In this document: positions 29,737-39,333 of the stretch, in pieces
Layout of the letters: every line of letters starts with the position of its first letter
Position numbering within the stretch: position 1 is the first letter of the stretch
NCBI RefSeq assembly: GCF_947259555.1
Contig: NZ_CAMYMD010000105.1
Location: forward strand, 51,297-115,296
Source: an uncultured Roseovarius sp.
GTDB taxonomy: Bacteria > Pseudomonadota > Alphaproteobacteria > Rhodobacterales > Rhodobacteraceae
Length of the DNA stretch: 64,000 bases
Reading direction: 5' to 3'
Translations under genes and position numbers: made by a program
The notes under the pieces: generated by a model
What the model saw: the letters and a program-made list of their open reading frames with translations, nothing else
The model's database searches: none
What the model was told of the DNA's origin: nothing

Positions 29737-31389
29737 TCAAGATGACACCTGTTCACGCAGAATAGAGGTTGTAAGCGAAATCATCAGGTAGATGCCCGAA
29801 AAGATCAGGAACGCCAGTATCGTATTCTCGAAAGCACGCGGATAAGAGGCGTCCTGCGACGGAAGGGGCCGAACGCTGACCGTGAGATAGCGCACCTGCT
29901 TGTTCGCCTCGATCTCGGACTGACGCTTGGCCTCGAGCGCGGATTGCAGTACAAGATCGGCCGTCGCAAGGTCGGCCTGTGCCATCTGAATCGCGGCGGT
30001 CTTGGACGCAAGCGAGCTTTCACCAGCGGTCGCCTCGGTCAGCCTGCTCTTCTGTTTGTCAAGTTCGGAGCGCAGTATCTCGATCTCACTTTCCAGCGCC
30101 TGGACCCGCGCGCGGTTGGGGCGCGCGTTGTTGTTCTGGATGTTGAGCGCAAGCTCTTTCTCCTGAAGTTGCAATTCGACTGTGCTGATCAGACTGCGAA
30201 TACCTGCGATCTCGCCCTCGGGATCAAGAATGCTGTCCTCTTGCAACGAGACGAGATGCTCTTGCGCTGCACGACGGTCTGCCTTGGCCTGATCAAGGCT
30301 GTCGACCGCCGTGCTCACGGCATCCTGGCGTTTTTCCTGGCTGAGCTCGTCGACGCGCTCCTCGGCATATTTGATAAGACGCTGTGAAAAATCCGCGCTC
30401 ACCTCGGGATTGGCGGTCGAGACCTCCATCCGGATCACACCCTCTGTCGGGTCGTAGCCGAGTTTGACATACTTGCTATAGAGCTTGTAGGCCGCCTCGT
30501 TCGAGGCATCGGGATCAAGCCGCTGGAGCGGGTCAATCCAAGGTTGGCTGAAATGCTCGCGAAAGCCCAATTCTTCGTCGAGGCGCAGCATCGCATCCTT
30601 GGACTCGAGATACTCCTGCGTGGCGATGGCATCTTGACCGGTGGCGAACTGGCTGGGCAGAAGGCCACCCAGGCCACCAGCACCACCGCCCCCGCCACCA
30701 TCTGCCGACAATATGAGAAATGCGGATTTGGTGGCGTACATCGGCGTTGCGATGGCGTAGAAATAATACCCGACAAGCAGCGTTGGCAGCAATACGAAGG
30801 CCATGAGCCGCGAAAAGAGAAGCGCCAGTTTGCGTCGGCGGCGACGGCCGATATCGCGCTGAATCGCCATGATTTCCTGCGCGCGCCGATCGGCGGGGCT
30901 GACATCTGTGGAGGGTAATGTCTCGCGAGAAACGGGAACCGTCTGCGGCAGTTGCACACGTTGATCGGCCGCGCTTGCGCTCTCGGCCCCGTTGCCCTGC
31001 GCCGCCTCGCCATCATTGGCGACCAGTTCGAGAATGTTGGCACGCTGAAACGGATCGACGCCGCGCGCGCGCAACAGTCGCACCGCATCAAAATCAGAGG
31101 TCGGTGCGAGCCCGTGTTTCTGCGCCATGCGCCGTGCCATGCGCAGCTGACGCCCGGTCAGACCTTCGCGGCGGATCTCGTCTATGCTGGTTCCGGTGCC
31201 GGTCTCCCGACTTGAGGCAACCTGCCCCTCCTGCAAATTCTGTGCATCATTGGCGGGGCTGGCCGCCGGGCCCGATGACTGTTCGATGCCGTGCACCTGG
31301 TCATCGGCCTGCGCTGCCAGACGCGGCGAGAGCGGGCCCGTCGCGCTGCGCCGAATGCGAAATTTCCTAGCCTTGGGTTTCGTAGTCAT
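29737..31389 (-). CDS. Capsule polysaccharide export inner-membrane protein, KpsE/Wzz (PCP) family
   Basis: This 550-residue protein has an unusually long N-terminal cytoplasmic region (about 185 residues, low complexity, Arg-rich), a first membrane segment at about 190-215 (LMAFVLLPTLLVGYYFYAI), a periplasmic coiled-coil region to about 510 and a second membrane segment near the C terminus (FENTILAFLIFSGIYLMISL). This layout is that of KpsE-type co-polymerase proteins, which link ABC export of capsule to the outer membrane. It overlaps the kpsT-like gene by 23 bases. KpsM and KpsD partners are not in the window. Confidence 0.82.
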   Translation of the reverse strand: MTTKPKARKFRIRRSATGPLSPRLAAQADDQVHGIEQSSGPAASPANDAQNLQEGQVASSRETGTGTSIDEIRREGLTGRQLRMARRMAQKHGLAPTSDFDAVRLLRARGVDPFQRANILELVANDGEAAQGNGAESASAADQRVQLPQTVPVSRETLPSTDVSPADRRAQEIMAIQRDIGRRRRRKLALLFSRLMAFVLLPTLLVGYYFYAIATPMYATKSAFLILSADGGGGGGAGGLGGLLPSQFATGQDAIATQEYLESKDAMLRLDEELGFREHFSQPWIDPLQRLDPDASNEAAYKLYSKYVKLGYDPTEGVIRMEVSTANPEVSADFSQRLIKYAEERVDELSQEKRQDAVSTAVDSLDQAKADRRAAQEHLVSLQEDSILDPEGEIAGIRSLISTVELQLQEKELALNIQNNNARPNRARVQALESEIEILRSELDKQKSRLTEATAGESSLASKTAAIQMAQADLATADLVLQSALEAKRQSEIEANKQVRYLTVSVRPLPSQDASYPRAFENTILAFLIFSGIYLMISLTTSILREQVSS

Positions 31390-32026
31390 AGAGCTCTTTT
31401 GCCTCTTCCAAGGAGTCGAACATATAGAGTTTTCCGCCCATCAGGACCGCTGCCGACCGCGCAAACTTTTCAAGCGTCTTTGGGTCGTGCGACACGATGA
31501 TCACGGTGGTGGTGCGCAAACGTTCTTTCAGGATATCGCCGGCCTTGCGGTTGAACTCAACATCCGTGGACCCGGGCATGCCCTCGTCGATCAGATATAT
31601 GTCGAAATCGAGCGCGAGCATCAACGCGAAGGTGAACCGCGCCCGCATGCCGGACGAATACGTGCCAAGCGGCTGGTCGAAATATTCACCAAGATTGCAC
31701 AGCCAACGGCAATAGGCCTCGATATAATCCGGATCGAGACCATAAAGACGCGCGATGTAGCGCGAATTTTCGAGCGCGGACAGACGGCTTATCACACCGC
31801 CCATGAAGCCTAGGGGAAACGAAATGCGGCAGCCGCGACGGATCACGCCTTCATCCGGTTTTTCAAGGCCGGCCATCATATTGATCAATGTCGTCTTGCC
31901 GGTGCCGTTTGGCGCCAGAATGCCGAGGCTGTTGCCAAGATCCACACGGAACGACACATGGTCGAGAATGACCTTGCGCTGCGTCCCGGTCCAGAAGGAC
32001 TTGCTGACATTCTCGAATTCGAGCAT
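31367..32026 (-). CDS. Polysaccharide ABC transporter ATP-binding protein, KpsT-like
   Basis: This 219-residue ABC ATPase begins MLEFENVSKSFWTGTQRKVI. The Walker A is PNGTGKTT but its first glycine is replaced (LAPNGTGKT). The signature is the degenerate YSSGMRARF typical of KpsT/Wzt capsule exporters rather than LSGGQ. The Walker B is IYLIDEGMPGSTD. It would energise export of a group-2-like capsule with a KpsM permease, not encoded here. The 274 bases upstream (32027-32300) are a divergent regulatory spacer with no gene that I can support. Confidence 0.88.
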   Translation of the reverse strand: MLEFENVSKSFWTGTQRKVILDHVSFRVDLGNSLGILAPNGTGKTTLINMMAGLEKPDEGVIRRGCRISFPLGFMGGVISRLSALENSRYIARLYGLDPDYIEAYCRWLCNLGEYFDQPLGTYSSGMRARFTFALMLALDFDIYLIDEGMPGSTDVEFNRKAGDILKERLRTTTVIIVSHDPKTLEKFARSAAVLMGGKLYMFDSLEEAKELYDYETQG

Positions 32027-32300
32027 TTAATGGCCTCGGTGCAAATGCTTACCCGATATAACGGGACACTCTTAAGGTCGGCTTAGCCCATATCCGGTCA
32101 TTATCGCCGATTTGAGAACAATGTGCCACTCGATCAAGGCAATATTATGATCGAAGGGACAAAAAGGCGTGGCAATTTCCCGGCAACCGTGGCCGGCAGG
32201 TGACGGGCGCGCCCGAAGCGTAGTGCGATAGATCGCGGCGATTGCCCAACGCGCGCCGCTGCGCTAGGGACGTAGAACGAGACGTTGCACGAGTGATGCC

Positions 32301-32780
32301 ATGAGCCGAATTTCACATATCGAGTTGGATGATGCCAACCTGCCGCCCCCCACGCCCGAGATCGAGCAGGAGCGCAAGGTTGCGATGTACGATCTCATCG
32401 AGGAAAACAGTTTCGGTCTGCCCAAGCGCGATGATCGCGTTACGCCCGACGGCCCCTATCGCGTTGGGTTGGCGATCCGTGAAAAGCGTCTGGTCTTTGA
32501 CATTCGCACTGAGGCCGATGAGCCTGCGGCAGAATTTCATTTGTCGCTCAGCCCGTTCCGGCAGGTGGTCAAGGATTACTGGGCCATTTGCGAAAGCTAT
32601 TTCGACGCCGTCAAGAACATGCCGCCCAGCCAGATCGAGACCATCGACATGGCCCGGCGCGGGATTCACAACGAGGGGGCGCGGATACTGGCCGAGCGGC
32701 TTGAGGGTAAGGCTGAGATCGACAACGACACTGCGCGGCGTCTCTTCACGCTGATCTGCGTGTTGCACTTCGGGGGCTGA
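32301..32780 (+). CDS. UPF0262 family protein
   Basis: This 159-residue protein of the alphaproteobacterial UPF0262 family starts MSRISHIELDD and contains KRLVFDIR and FHLSLSPFRQVVKDYWAICESYFDAVK. The family has no known function. In many relatives it sits next to hisD and an LMW phosphatase gene. Here the phosphatase follows by 3 bases, so they are probably one operon. Confidence 0.88.
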   Translation: MSRISHIELDDANLPPPTPEIEQERKVAMYDLIEENSFGLPKRDDRVTPDGPYRVGLAIREKRLVFDIRTEADEPAAEFHLSLSPFRQVVKDYWAICESYFDAVKNMPPSQIETIDMARRGIHNEGARILAERLEGKAEIDNDTARRLFTLICVLHFGG

Positions 32781-32783
32781 TAT

Positions 32784-33245
32784 ATGCCCGACCCGCTGCC
32801 GCAGTCGGTGCTGTTCTGCTGCGACCACAACGCGGTCCGTTCGCCGATGGCGGAGGGAATAATGAAGAAATTTTATGGCTCCGATACCTATGTGCAATCT
32901 GTCGGCGTCAAGAATGATATGGAAATTGACGGGTTCAGCATCGCGGTATGCCGCGAAATCGGGGTCGAGCTCGAACGTCACCGCAGCCGAAGCTTTGACG
33001 AGATGGAGCAATGGGGCGACGATCTTTCATCGTTCGACCTGATCGTCGCCCTCAGCCCCGCGAGCCAGCGGCGGGCGCTCGAACTGACCCGCTTTTTTCA
33101 TCTCGATGTCGTTTACTGGCCGATCATGGACCCTACCGGTCTTGCGCAGGAGCGCGAGGCGCGGCTTGTTGCCTATCGAAAGACCCGGGATCAGATCATC
33201 GGGCATTTGCAAGAGCGTTGGGGCCCACCCCGGGAGGAAAAATGA
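32784..33245 (+). CDS. Low-molecular-weight phosphatase family protein
   Basis: This 153-residue protein has the P-loop CDHNAVRS (C-x5-R-S, Cys13 and Arg19) of LMW protein tyrosine phosphatases and arsenate reductases, and a DP motif (IMDPTG) carrying the general acid. The substrate is unknown. It lies in a tight unit with UPF0262 upstream and a KSI-like gene downstream, the latter overlapping by ATGA (33242-33245). Confidence 0.88.
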   Translation: MPDPLPQSVLFCCDHNAVRSPMAEGIMKKFYGSDTYVQSVGVKNDMEIDGFSIAVCREIGVELERHRSRSFDEMEQWGDDLSSFDLIVALSPASQRRALELTRFFHLDVVYWPIMDPTGLAQEREARLVAYRKTRDQIIGHLQERWGPPREEK

Positions 33246-33637
33246 AAGAAACCGTCAAAGCCTATTTCGACGCGTTCAACCGCGGCGACGTACCCGGCAT
33301 GCTGGCGTGTCTGAGCGAGGATGTGCGCCACTTCGTGAACGAAGGACAGGTGCGCGAGGGCAAGGATCTGTTCCGAGATTTTTGCGATCACATGAGCCAT
33401 TGTTACCGCGAGGAACTGACCGATATGGTCATCTTCGAAGCAGAGGGGGGCACGCGCGCCGCGGCTGAATACGTGGTCAACGGCACCTATCTGGAGACCG
33501 ACGAGGGTCTGCCCGAGGCCAACGGGCAGACCTACCGTTTACCTGCGGGATCTTTCTTTACCTTGCGCGACGGGCTCATCACGCGTGTTGTAACGTACTA
33601 CAACCTTGCAGACTGGATGCGCCAGGTTTCCGCATGA
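33242..33637 (+). CDS. Ketosteroid isomerase-related (NTF2-like/SnoaL) protein
   Basis: This 131-residue NTF2-fold protein starts MKETVKAYFDAFNRGD, with the characteristic MLACLSEDVRHFVNEG and a C-terminal FFTLRDGLITRVVTYYNLADW segment. This group is annotated as steroid-isomerase-related, but real substrates are unknown. Both ends overlap neighbouring genes by 4 bases, so translation is coupled with the phosphatase and the acetyltransferase. Confidence 0.85.
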   Translation: MKETVKAYFDAFNRGDVPGMLACLSEDVRHFVNEGQVREGKDLFRDFCDHMSHCYREELTDMVIFEAEGGTRAAAEYVVNGTYLETDEGLPEANGQTYRLPAGSFFTLRDGLITRVVTYYNLADWMRQVSA

Positions 33638-34218
33638 TCCGGGTCGAGCGGCTCACCGGCGACAGGCTTGCGCAGGCACTGCCGGGGGTGGCACGCCTGC
33701 GCATCGAGGTATTTCGTGCATTTCCATATCTCTATGACGGCGATGCCGCCTATGAAGAGAGTTACCTTCATGTCTACCGTGAGAGCGAAGATGCCATTCT
33801 GGTGGCGGCTTATGACGGTGACACCCTCGTGGGCGCGGCGACAGGCACCCCTATGGAGGACCACGCCGGTGATTTCGGGGCGGCCTTCGCGGGCACCGGA
33901 CTTGCGCTGGAGCGGATCTTCTATTGCGCCGAAAGCGTGCTCTTGCCAGCCTATCGCGGTCAGGGTGTGGGCCATCGGTTCTTCGATCTGCGCGAGGCTC
34001 ATGCACGGGCACTAGGACGCGATTACGCTGCATTCTGCTCGGTGATTCGGCCAAAGGACCACCCGGCGCGACCGCAAGGATACCAGCCGCTCGACGCCTT
34101 CTGGCATAAGCGCGGCTATACGCCGGTCGCGGGTGCGGTTGCATCGTTTGATTGGAAGGAGATCGGCGCGTCCGAGGAAACCGCCCATAAGCTTCAATTC
34201 TGGATGCGCGCGCTCTGA
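33634..34218 (+). CDS. GNAT family N-acetyltransferase
   Basis: This 194-residue protein has the acetyl-CoA-binding motif LLPAYRGQGVGHRFF (QxxGxG form) at about residues 105-119, and the LRIEVFRAFPYLYDGD start found in a GNAT subgroup paired with KSI-related proteins. The acceptor is unknown. It is the last gene of the four-gene coupled set, 121 bases before the LpxR-like gene. Confidence 0.88.
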   Translation: MIRVERLTGDRLAQALPGVARLRIEVFRAFPYLYDGDAAYEESYLHVYRESEDAILVAAYDGDTLVGAATGTPMEDHAGDFGAAFAGTGLALERIFYCAESVLLPAYRGQGVGHRFFDLREAHARALGRDYAAFCSVIRPKDHPARPQGYQPLDAFWHKRGYTPVAGAVASFDWKEIGASEETAHKLQFWMRAL

Positions 34219-34339
34219 CACGCGCACAGCATTGATTTCTTGCCACGCCCCAGCGGTTTCGTGAAAGTTTCGCTGGTCAATCAGAACCGTGATTGCTTAT
34301 TTGGTGGTCGCCGGGGGGCGCAGCATGGGGACGTGACGG

Positions 34340-35263
34340 ATGACACGTATTTTCGCCATCGCCGTCACGGCGATTCTCGGCATCACGGTATGGGTACAAG
34401 ACGCGCAGGCCGAGGGGCGGCAGCGTCTTGGATATGGGTTGTTGTTCACCAACGATGTGCTCGGGGACACGCAGGACCGATGGCGCAGCGGATCGGTGAC
34501 GTCAAGCCGCGTCTGGGGACCGGTCTGGCAGGGCCACGCGCCCGAGAGGTTCGGACAAATGCTGGAGTTCCGCTTTCACGGCGAGGTCATATCGCCGGAA
34601 AACCTCACCCGGCCCGCCGCCAATGACCGGCCTTACGCGGGCAATCTCGGTTTTGGCCTGCATACGCATTTCGAGCGCGCACGGATCGAATACGCCCTCG
34701 GCGCCGATCTGATCGTGACGGGATCGCAGACCGGTCTGGACGATTTCCAGGACTTTCTGCACGGTTTCCTTGGCGGGCGCGATGTGGGCCGCGCCGTACG
34801 CCGCAATCAGATCGACAATGACATTCGTCCCTCTGCCGTCTTCGAGGCGGCGCGCGCCTACGAGCTGGGATCGACGCGAATACGGCCTTTCGCCGAGGCG
34901 CGACTTGGGGTCGAAGACCTGATCCGTGCTGGCGCGGATATCATGATCGGCGGGATTGGCGTGGGCGAACTGCTTGTCCGCGACTCCGTCACCGGCCACC
35001 GCTACCGCGTGGTGCGGGCCGACCGTGCCGGAACCACGTTTTTGCTGGGCGGCGATATCGCCTATGTCGACGACAGCGATTACCTGCCCGCAAGCAGCGG
35101 CGTAACACTCAGCGAAGACCGCACGCGCCTGCGCGCGGGACTTCACTGGGAGAATCGTAAGGGAGCGGCACTTTTCTACGGTCTGACCTGGCTTGGCGAA
35201 GAATTCGAAGAGCAGCGCGAGGGGCAATTCCTCGGCTCTGTGCAGTTTCGGTTGCGGTTTTGA
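34340..35263 (+). CDS. LpxR family outer-membrane protein (lipid A deacylase-like, DUF2219)
   Basis: This 307-residue protein has a signal peptide (MTRIFAIAVTAILGITVWVQDAQA), then FTNDVLGDTQDRWRSGS, the N-terminal LpxR region with its conserved Asn-Asp, and NDRPYAGNLGFGLH, the family signature. The C terminus ends in alternating hydrophobic residues and Phe (FRLRF), typical of outer-membrane beta-barrels. LpxR removes the 3'-acyloxyacyl chain of lipid A. Activity here is inferred. It precedes the Hint-domain gene. Confidence 0.8.
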   Translation: MTRIFAIAVTAILGITVWVQDAQAEGRQRLGYGLLFTNDVLGDTQDRWRSGSVTSSRVWGPVWQGHAPERFGQMLEFRFHGEVISPENLTRPAANDRPYAGNLGFGLHTHFERARIEYALGADLIVTGSQTGLDDFQDFLHGFLGGRDVGRAVRRNQIDNDIRPSAVFEAARAYELGSTRIRPFAEARLGVEDLIRAGADIMIGGIGVGELLVRDSVTGHRYRVVRADRAGTTFLLGGDIAYVDDSDYLPASSGVTLSEDRTRLRAGLHWENRKGAALFYGLTWLGEEFEEQREGQFLGSVQFRLRF

Positions 35264-35350
35264 CAAAAATGAAACGAGGGGCTTTTCAGACTGATTCGCC
35301 TTTGCTACCGTCGACCTAATAAAAAAACGAAGAGGCAGGCAGTCAGAGTT

Positions 35351-36415
35351 ATGGGGACGGGCTTTAAAGGCACGTTCGTCATTTCCTGGTCGCAAATAGA
35401 GTTGGATGGAATGTCGACTGCACCCGTGCAGTCGCTTTCGGTGGGACAAACATGGTCCTGGCGGGGCGATGCCGTGCGCGTCGATGGCCCGAACGAGCTG
35501 TTGCGTCTGGAGATGGCGGAGGGGGAAAGCGTGAACCGCAAACGTGCGGCACGCATGGTGCGGCGCCTGGTGGGCGCCGCGACGAGCAACACGGATGATC
35601 TGCATCAGGTGACGGTCGAGGACCCGTTGATGGATCTCGGCTTTGTCGTCACAGACGGGTCACGCAGTTACACGGTTACGATCATCGAGGTGGGCCGCGG
35701 TGCGCCGCCTCTGCTGATGTTCCACGACGACATTCCGCCAAGAGCGCGCGAAATGTGGATCGTGCACCATTCGCTCGAAGGGATGCGCGGGGCGTCGACC
35801 GGGCCGGGGAGCGGCGGGGTGATCTGTTTCACCCCGGGCACGCGGATCGAAACCCCCGAAGGTCCGCGACTGGTAGAGGAACTGCGCGAGGGCGATCATG
35901 TGCAGACCCGCGACAGTGGCGCCGAAGAGATCCAATGGATCGGCAGCCGACGCATGACCGGTGCAAGGCTCTTTGCCATGCCAAAGTTGCGACCTATCCG
36001 GCTGCGTGCCGGGGCTCTGGGGGCGGATCGACCCGATGCCGAGCTATTGGTCAGCCCGGAGCACCGCCTCTTGGTGCGCGGCGATGTGGCCCGCGCCCTA
36101 TTCAACACACCCGAAGTGCTGGTGATGGCCCGCGACCTGATCAACAACGACACGGTGTCGGTCGATCTGGCATCGCGCGAAGTCACCTATATTCACTTGT
36201 TGCTGCCACGGCATCAGATCATCTGGGCCAATGGCGTCGAAACCGAGAGTTTTCACCCCGCGAGCACGGCACTGTCGACGCTGGACGATGATGACCGTGC
36301 GCGGCTTTTGTCCATCAATCCCAATCTGGAATACGAGCCAAATCTCTACGGAGGCTACGCCCGACGATGCCTCAATGGGTCCGAAGCGGCGATACTCGCA
36401 CATGAGGCCGCATAA
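35351..36415 (+). CDS. Hint domain-containing protein
   Basis: This 354-residue protein has an N-terminal beta-rich region (about 1-155), then a Hint domain that opens at Cys159 in CFTPGTRIETPEG, with VEELREGDHVQT, the LLVSPEHRLLV block and a final HQIIWANGVETESFHP. Hint domains are the self-processing fold of inteins and hedgehog proteins. This roseobacter type is often found in secreted proteins. No export signal or RTX repeats are seen here, and whether it self-cleaves is unknown. Gap 36416-36609 holds no gene that I can support. Confidence 0.82.
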   Translation: MGTGFKGTFVISWSQIELDGMSTAPVQSLSVGQTWSWRGDAVRVDGPNELLRLEMAEGESVNRKRAARMVRRLVGAATSNTDDLHQVTVEDPLMDLGFVVTDGSRSYTVTIIEVGRGAPPLLMFHDDIPPRAREMWIVHHSLEGMRGASTGPGSGGVICFTPGTRIETPEGPRLVEELREGDHVQTRDSGAEEIQWIGSRRMTGARLFAMPKLRPIRLRAGALGADRPDAELLVSPEHRLLVRGDVARALFNTPEVLVMARDLINNDTVSVDLASREVTYIHLLLPRHQIIWANGVETESFHPASTALSTLDDDDRARLLSINPNLEYEPNLYGGYARRCLNGSEAAILAHEAA

Positions 36416-36609
36416 AACACGACGTGCCTACATGTCCCGGCAGACGGCCCTGCAACCATCGCAGGTGCCATCAGGTTTGCGCTTGAGTTGCCTTAGAAGT
36501 AAACCGCGCCATTGACAGGCCGCGGCCCGGCGAGGACGCGGCCGCTTTCGGCGTCGTTCCGCGCCGGGTTTGCTGATTGAACGTCTGCATCAGGCCAGGT
36601 TTCACCAAC

Positions 36610-37221
36610 TCAGCGGCAATACGGCCCGCCGCGATGCTTGGCCGTATCAAAATGAAAATGGTCGCGATGGTGACGGTCGGATTCAGGCCCAAGAACCGTC
36701 CCGAACGGGCCGCAGGCATCGCCATGAACCCGTCTGAGAATGCGCCCCTGATGGCCACGGTCCCAATCGCGGAGCACAGAGATTTCGGAGCCATCGTCAA
36801 GAAGCAGCGCCGAGATGTCTATGGCCTTGCCTCGTCCATGCTCCGAGATACGCGCGCCCGGCCTGTGATTACGGGTCCGGCAGACGTAGTGCGCGGCAAC
36901 CCGTAACCCTTTGAGACCGCCCCCCATGCGCCCGACGGCGGTCTTGGCACTCTGATCCACCCAGTGGCCGACCGCGCGTGCCGTTGGGCAGTCGAGCGTG
37001 GCAGGCCGGCTCAGCCGCACGCCGTGCACCGCTTCCAGCCTGACGGCTTTTTCGACGCCGCAGCCGGCGAGCTTATTGGGCAGATAACCGGAGACCGATC
37101 CGACAAGTGCCGGATCGCCGCACAGCCCGCCACCCCGGCTCACCTCGTCGCCGTCGCCGCGTCCGCATGCCGACACGACAAGCGCCAGCCCCAGGCCAAT
37201 GGCAAGAACCGCCCGCCTCAT
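36610..37221 (-). CDS. Extensin-like family lipoprotein (M15-like fold)
   Basis: This 203-residue protein has a lipoprotein signal ([19 protein letters not shown], lipobox VSAC). The extensin-like C-terminal domain contains SEHGRGKAIDI and HFHFD, which correspond to the SxHxxGxAxD and HxH zinc motifs of M15 D,D-carboxypeptidases. A role in peptidoglycan trimming is thus plausible. It overlaps tyrC by 4 bases (37218-37221) as the last gene of hisC-tyrC-extensin. Confidence 0.85.
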   Translation of the reverse strand: MRRAVLAIGLGLALVVSACGRGDGDEVSRGGGLCGDPALVGSVSGYLPNKLAGCGVEKAVRLEAVHGVRLSRPATLDCPTARAVGHWVDQSAKTAVGRMGGGLKGLRVAAHYVCRTRNHRPGARISEHGRGKAIDISALLLDDGSEISVLRDWDRGHQGRILRRVHGDACGPFGTVLGPESDRHHRDHFHFDTAKHRGGPYCR

Positions 37222-38135
37222 GATTTCTTTACCCGGCCAAAATCCGGCGCGTCGGTATCCTGCCCGGCCTCGATGATGCCCCGCCGGATGGCGCGGGTGC
37301 GGGTGAAATACGCGTGCAAATGGTCACCATCGCCGGTGCGAATAGCCCTCTGCAATGCAAACAACTCTTCGGTAAAGCGGCCCAGAATTTCCAATGTCGC
37401 CTCCTTGTTGTTCAAAAAAACGTCGCGCCACATGGTCGGGTCCGACGCCGCGATGCGGGTGAAATCCCGAAATCCGGCAGCCGAATACTTGATCACTTCG
37501 CTGTCGGTGACGCGGCGCAGGTCGTCGGCCACGCCCACCATCGTGTAGGCGATGAGATGCGGTGCATGGGATGTCACCGCAAGCACCAGATCATGATGCT
37601 CGGCATCCATCTCGTCGGTATAAGCGCCGAGTGCCTGCCAGAAACGCTCCAGCCGTCCCACCGCGCCGCGGTCGCTGCCCGCTTGCGGCACGATAAGACA
37701 CCAGCGGTTGTCGAAAAGCTCGGCAAAGCCCGAGCGCGGCCCGGAATGTTCGGTCCCGGCCAGCGGATGCGCGGGGACGAAATGCACGCCGTCGGGCAGA
37801 TGCGGCGCGACCGCCTCGATTACCGCCTTCTTTACCGAGCCCACATCGCTGACCGTGGCGCCGGGTTTCAGCACTGGGCCGATTTCCGTCGCGACGGCCC
37901 CCATCGCCCCCACCGGCACGCAGAGCACCACCAGATCGGCCCCTGTCGCGGCCTCGGCAGCGCTGTCGCAGACCCTGTCGCACAGGCCGATCTCGCGCGC
38001 GATGGCGCGGGTCTCGGGGCTGCGGGCATATCCCGTCACCTCACGCGCGACACCGGCGCGCTGGATCGCATGCCACATCGACGAGGCAATGAGCCCGAGC
38101 CCGATCAGGGCCACGCGGTCATAGATCACACTCAT
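37218..38135 (-). CDS. tyrC: Prephenate/arogenate dehydrogenase
   Basis: This 305-residue NAD(P)-dependent enzyme of tyrosine synthesis starts at 38135 ([19 protein letters not shown]), with the dinucleotide-binding GLGLIASS loop and the catalytic [13 protein letters not shown] motif. [11 protein letters not shown] is also typical. The longer frame to 38183 lies inside hisC. It overlaps hisC by ATGA (38132-38135). HisC-type aminotransferases can serve both histidine and aromatic amino acid synthesis, which explains the pairing. Confidence 0.95.
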   Translation of the reverse strand: MSVIYDRVALIGLGLIASSMWHAIQRAGVAREVTGYARSPETRAIAREIGLCDRVCDSAAEAATGADLVVLCVPVGAMGAVATEIGPVLKPGATVSDVGSVKKAVIEAVAPHLPDGVHFVPAHPLAGTEHSGPRSGFAELFDNRWCLIVPQAGSDRGAVGRLERFWQALGAYTDEMDAEHHDLVLAVTSHAPHLIAYTMVGVADDLRRVTDSEVIKYSAAGFRDFTRIAASDPTMWRDVFLNNKEATLEILGRFTEELFALQRAIRTGDGDHLHAYFTRTRAIRRGIIEAGQDTDAPDFGRVKKS

Positions 38136-39217
38136 CGTGCACCGCCCTTGAACTGCCCCACGGCATGCGCCACCCGGCGGCAACTCGGTTCGTCACCGAC
38201 CGTGATGCGCAGACAATTGGGCAGCTTGTACCCCGCCACCTGACGCACGATCAGCCCCTGCGATTTGAGATACTCGTCGCAGGCGCGCGCCTCTTCCGGG
38301 CTGCCGAACCGCGCGAGAATGAAATTCGCGGTCGATGTATCCGATGGCACGCCGTGCTCGGCAAGAGCCTCGGCCAGCCAGCCGCGCAGCCGCGCATTGT
38401 CTTCGCGGCAGCGCGTGGCCCAGGCCCGGTCGCGGACTGCGGCCTCTGCCGTGACCAGCGCGGCGTGGCTCAGGTTGAACGGTCCGCGTACGCGGTTGAG
38501 CACGTCGACAACGTGTTGCGGCCCATAGCCCCAGCCCACACGCAAGCCCCCGAGACCGTAGAGCTTGGAAAACGTGCGGGTCATCACGACATTCTCGCAT
38601 GCCTCCACGAGTGCCGCGCCGCCATCATAGCCCTCGACATAGTCCGCATAAGCCCCGTCAACCACAAGAAGCGCCCGTTCGGGCAGCCCCTCGGCAAGAC
38701 GGCGAAGCTCGGCTTCTCCAATCATCGTTCCGGTAGGATTGTTGGGATTGGCGAGAAAAACCAACCGTGTCGCATCGGTACAGGCCGCGAGGATCGCATC
38801 CACATCAGTAACCCTGTCGCGCTCGGGGACCTCCACGGGGGTCGCACCGTTCGCAAGAGTACTGATGCGATACATGGCAAAGCCGTGCTCGGTATGGATC
38901 ACCTCGTCACCCGGCCCGGCATAGGCCTGACACAGAAAGGCGATGATCTCGTCACTGCCGACACCACAGACGATACGTTCTGCATCGAGCCCGTGAACCT
39001 CTGCGATAGCATTGCGCAATCCTGCATGATCGGTGGACGGGTAGCGATGCAACTCGTAGGCCGCCTTGCGAAACGCTTCCTTGGCGGCTTCTGACGGACC
39101 GAAGGGGTTCTCGTTCGAGCTGAGCTTGACCACGTTGGCCACGCCATCGATATGCGCCGCCCCCCCCTGATAAAGCGCGATCTCCATTACACCCGGCTGC
39201 GGCGCGATCTTGGTCAT
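38132..39217 (-). CDS. hisC: Histidinol-phosphate aminotransferase
   Basis: This 361-residue class I/II PLP aminotransferase has [19 protein letters not shown] and the PLP-lysine motif [16 protein letters not shown]. The start at 39217 ([19 protein letters not shown]) follows GAGGGA. It converts imidazole acetol phosphate to histidinol phosphate and may also transaminate prephenate, given tyrC directly downstream. It is the first gene of the three-gene unit. Confidence 0.95.
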   Translation of the reverse strand: MTKIAPQPGVMEIALYQGGAAHIDGVANVVKLSSNENPFGPSEAAKEAFRKAAYELHRYPSTDHAGLRNAIAEVHGLDAERIVCGVGSDEIIAFLCQAYAGPGDEVIHTEHGFAMYRISTLANGATPVEVPERDRVTDVDAILAACTDATRLVFLANPNNPTGTMIGEAELRRLAEGLPERALLVVDGAYADYVEGYDGGAALVEACENVVMTRTFSKLYGLGGLRVGWGYGPQHVVDVLNRVRGPFNLSHAALVTAEAAVRDRAWATRCREDNARLRGWLAEALAEHGVPSDTSTANFILARFGSPEEARACDEYLKSQGLIVRQVAGYKLPNCLRITVGDEPSCRRVAHAVGQFKGGAR

Positions 39218-39275
39218 GTCATCCCTCTTCTCTCGCAGGTGGTTCTAGCTTTGACATCCCGCCTTGACCAGCATC

Positions 39276-39311
39276 AAAAGAAAAAGGCCGCGGCGGTTCC
39301 CCGTCGCGGCC
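39276..39311 (-). terminator. Rho-independent terminator of rpsD
   Basis: GGCCGCG (39286-39292) pairs with CGCGGCC (39305-39311). On the minus strand it is followed by TTTTTCTTTT. It sits 23 bases beyond the rpsD stop. Confidence 0.85.
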
Positions 39312-39333
39312 TCTTCGCATATGGTCAGAACGC

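Noticed and set aside
36518..36543. Inverted repeat GGCCGCG/CGCGGCC after the extensin-like gene
   Set aside because: A 12-base loop and no T run. It may be a chance pairing in GC-rich DNA.
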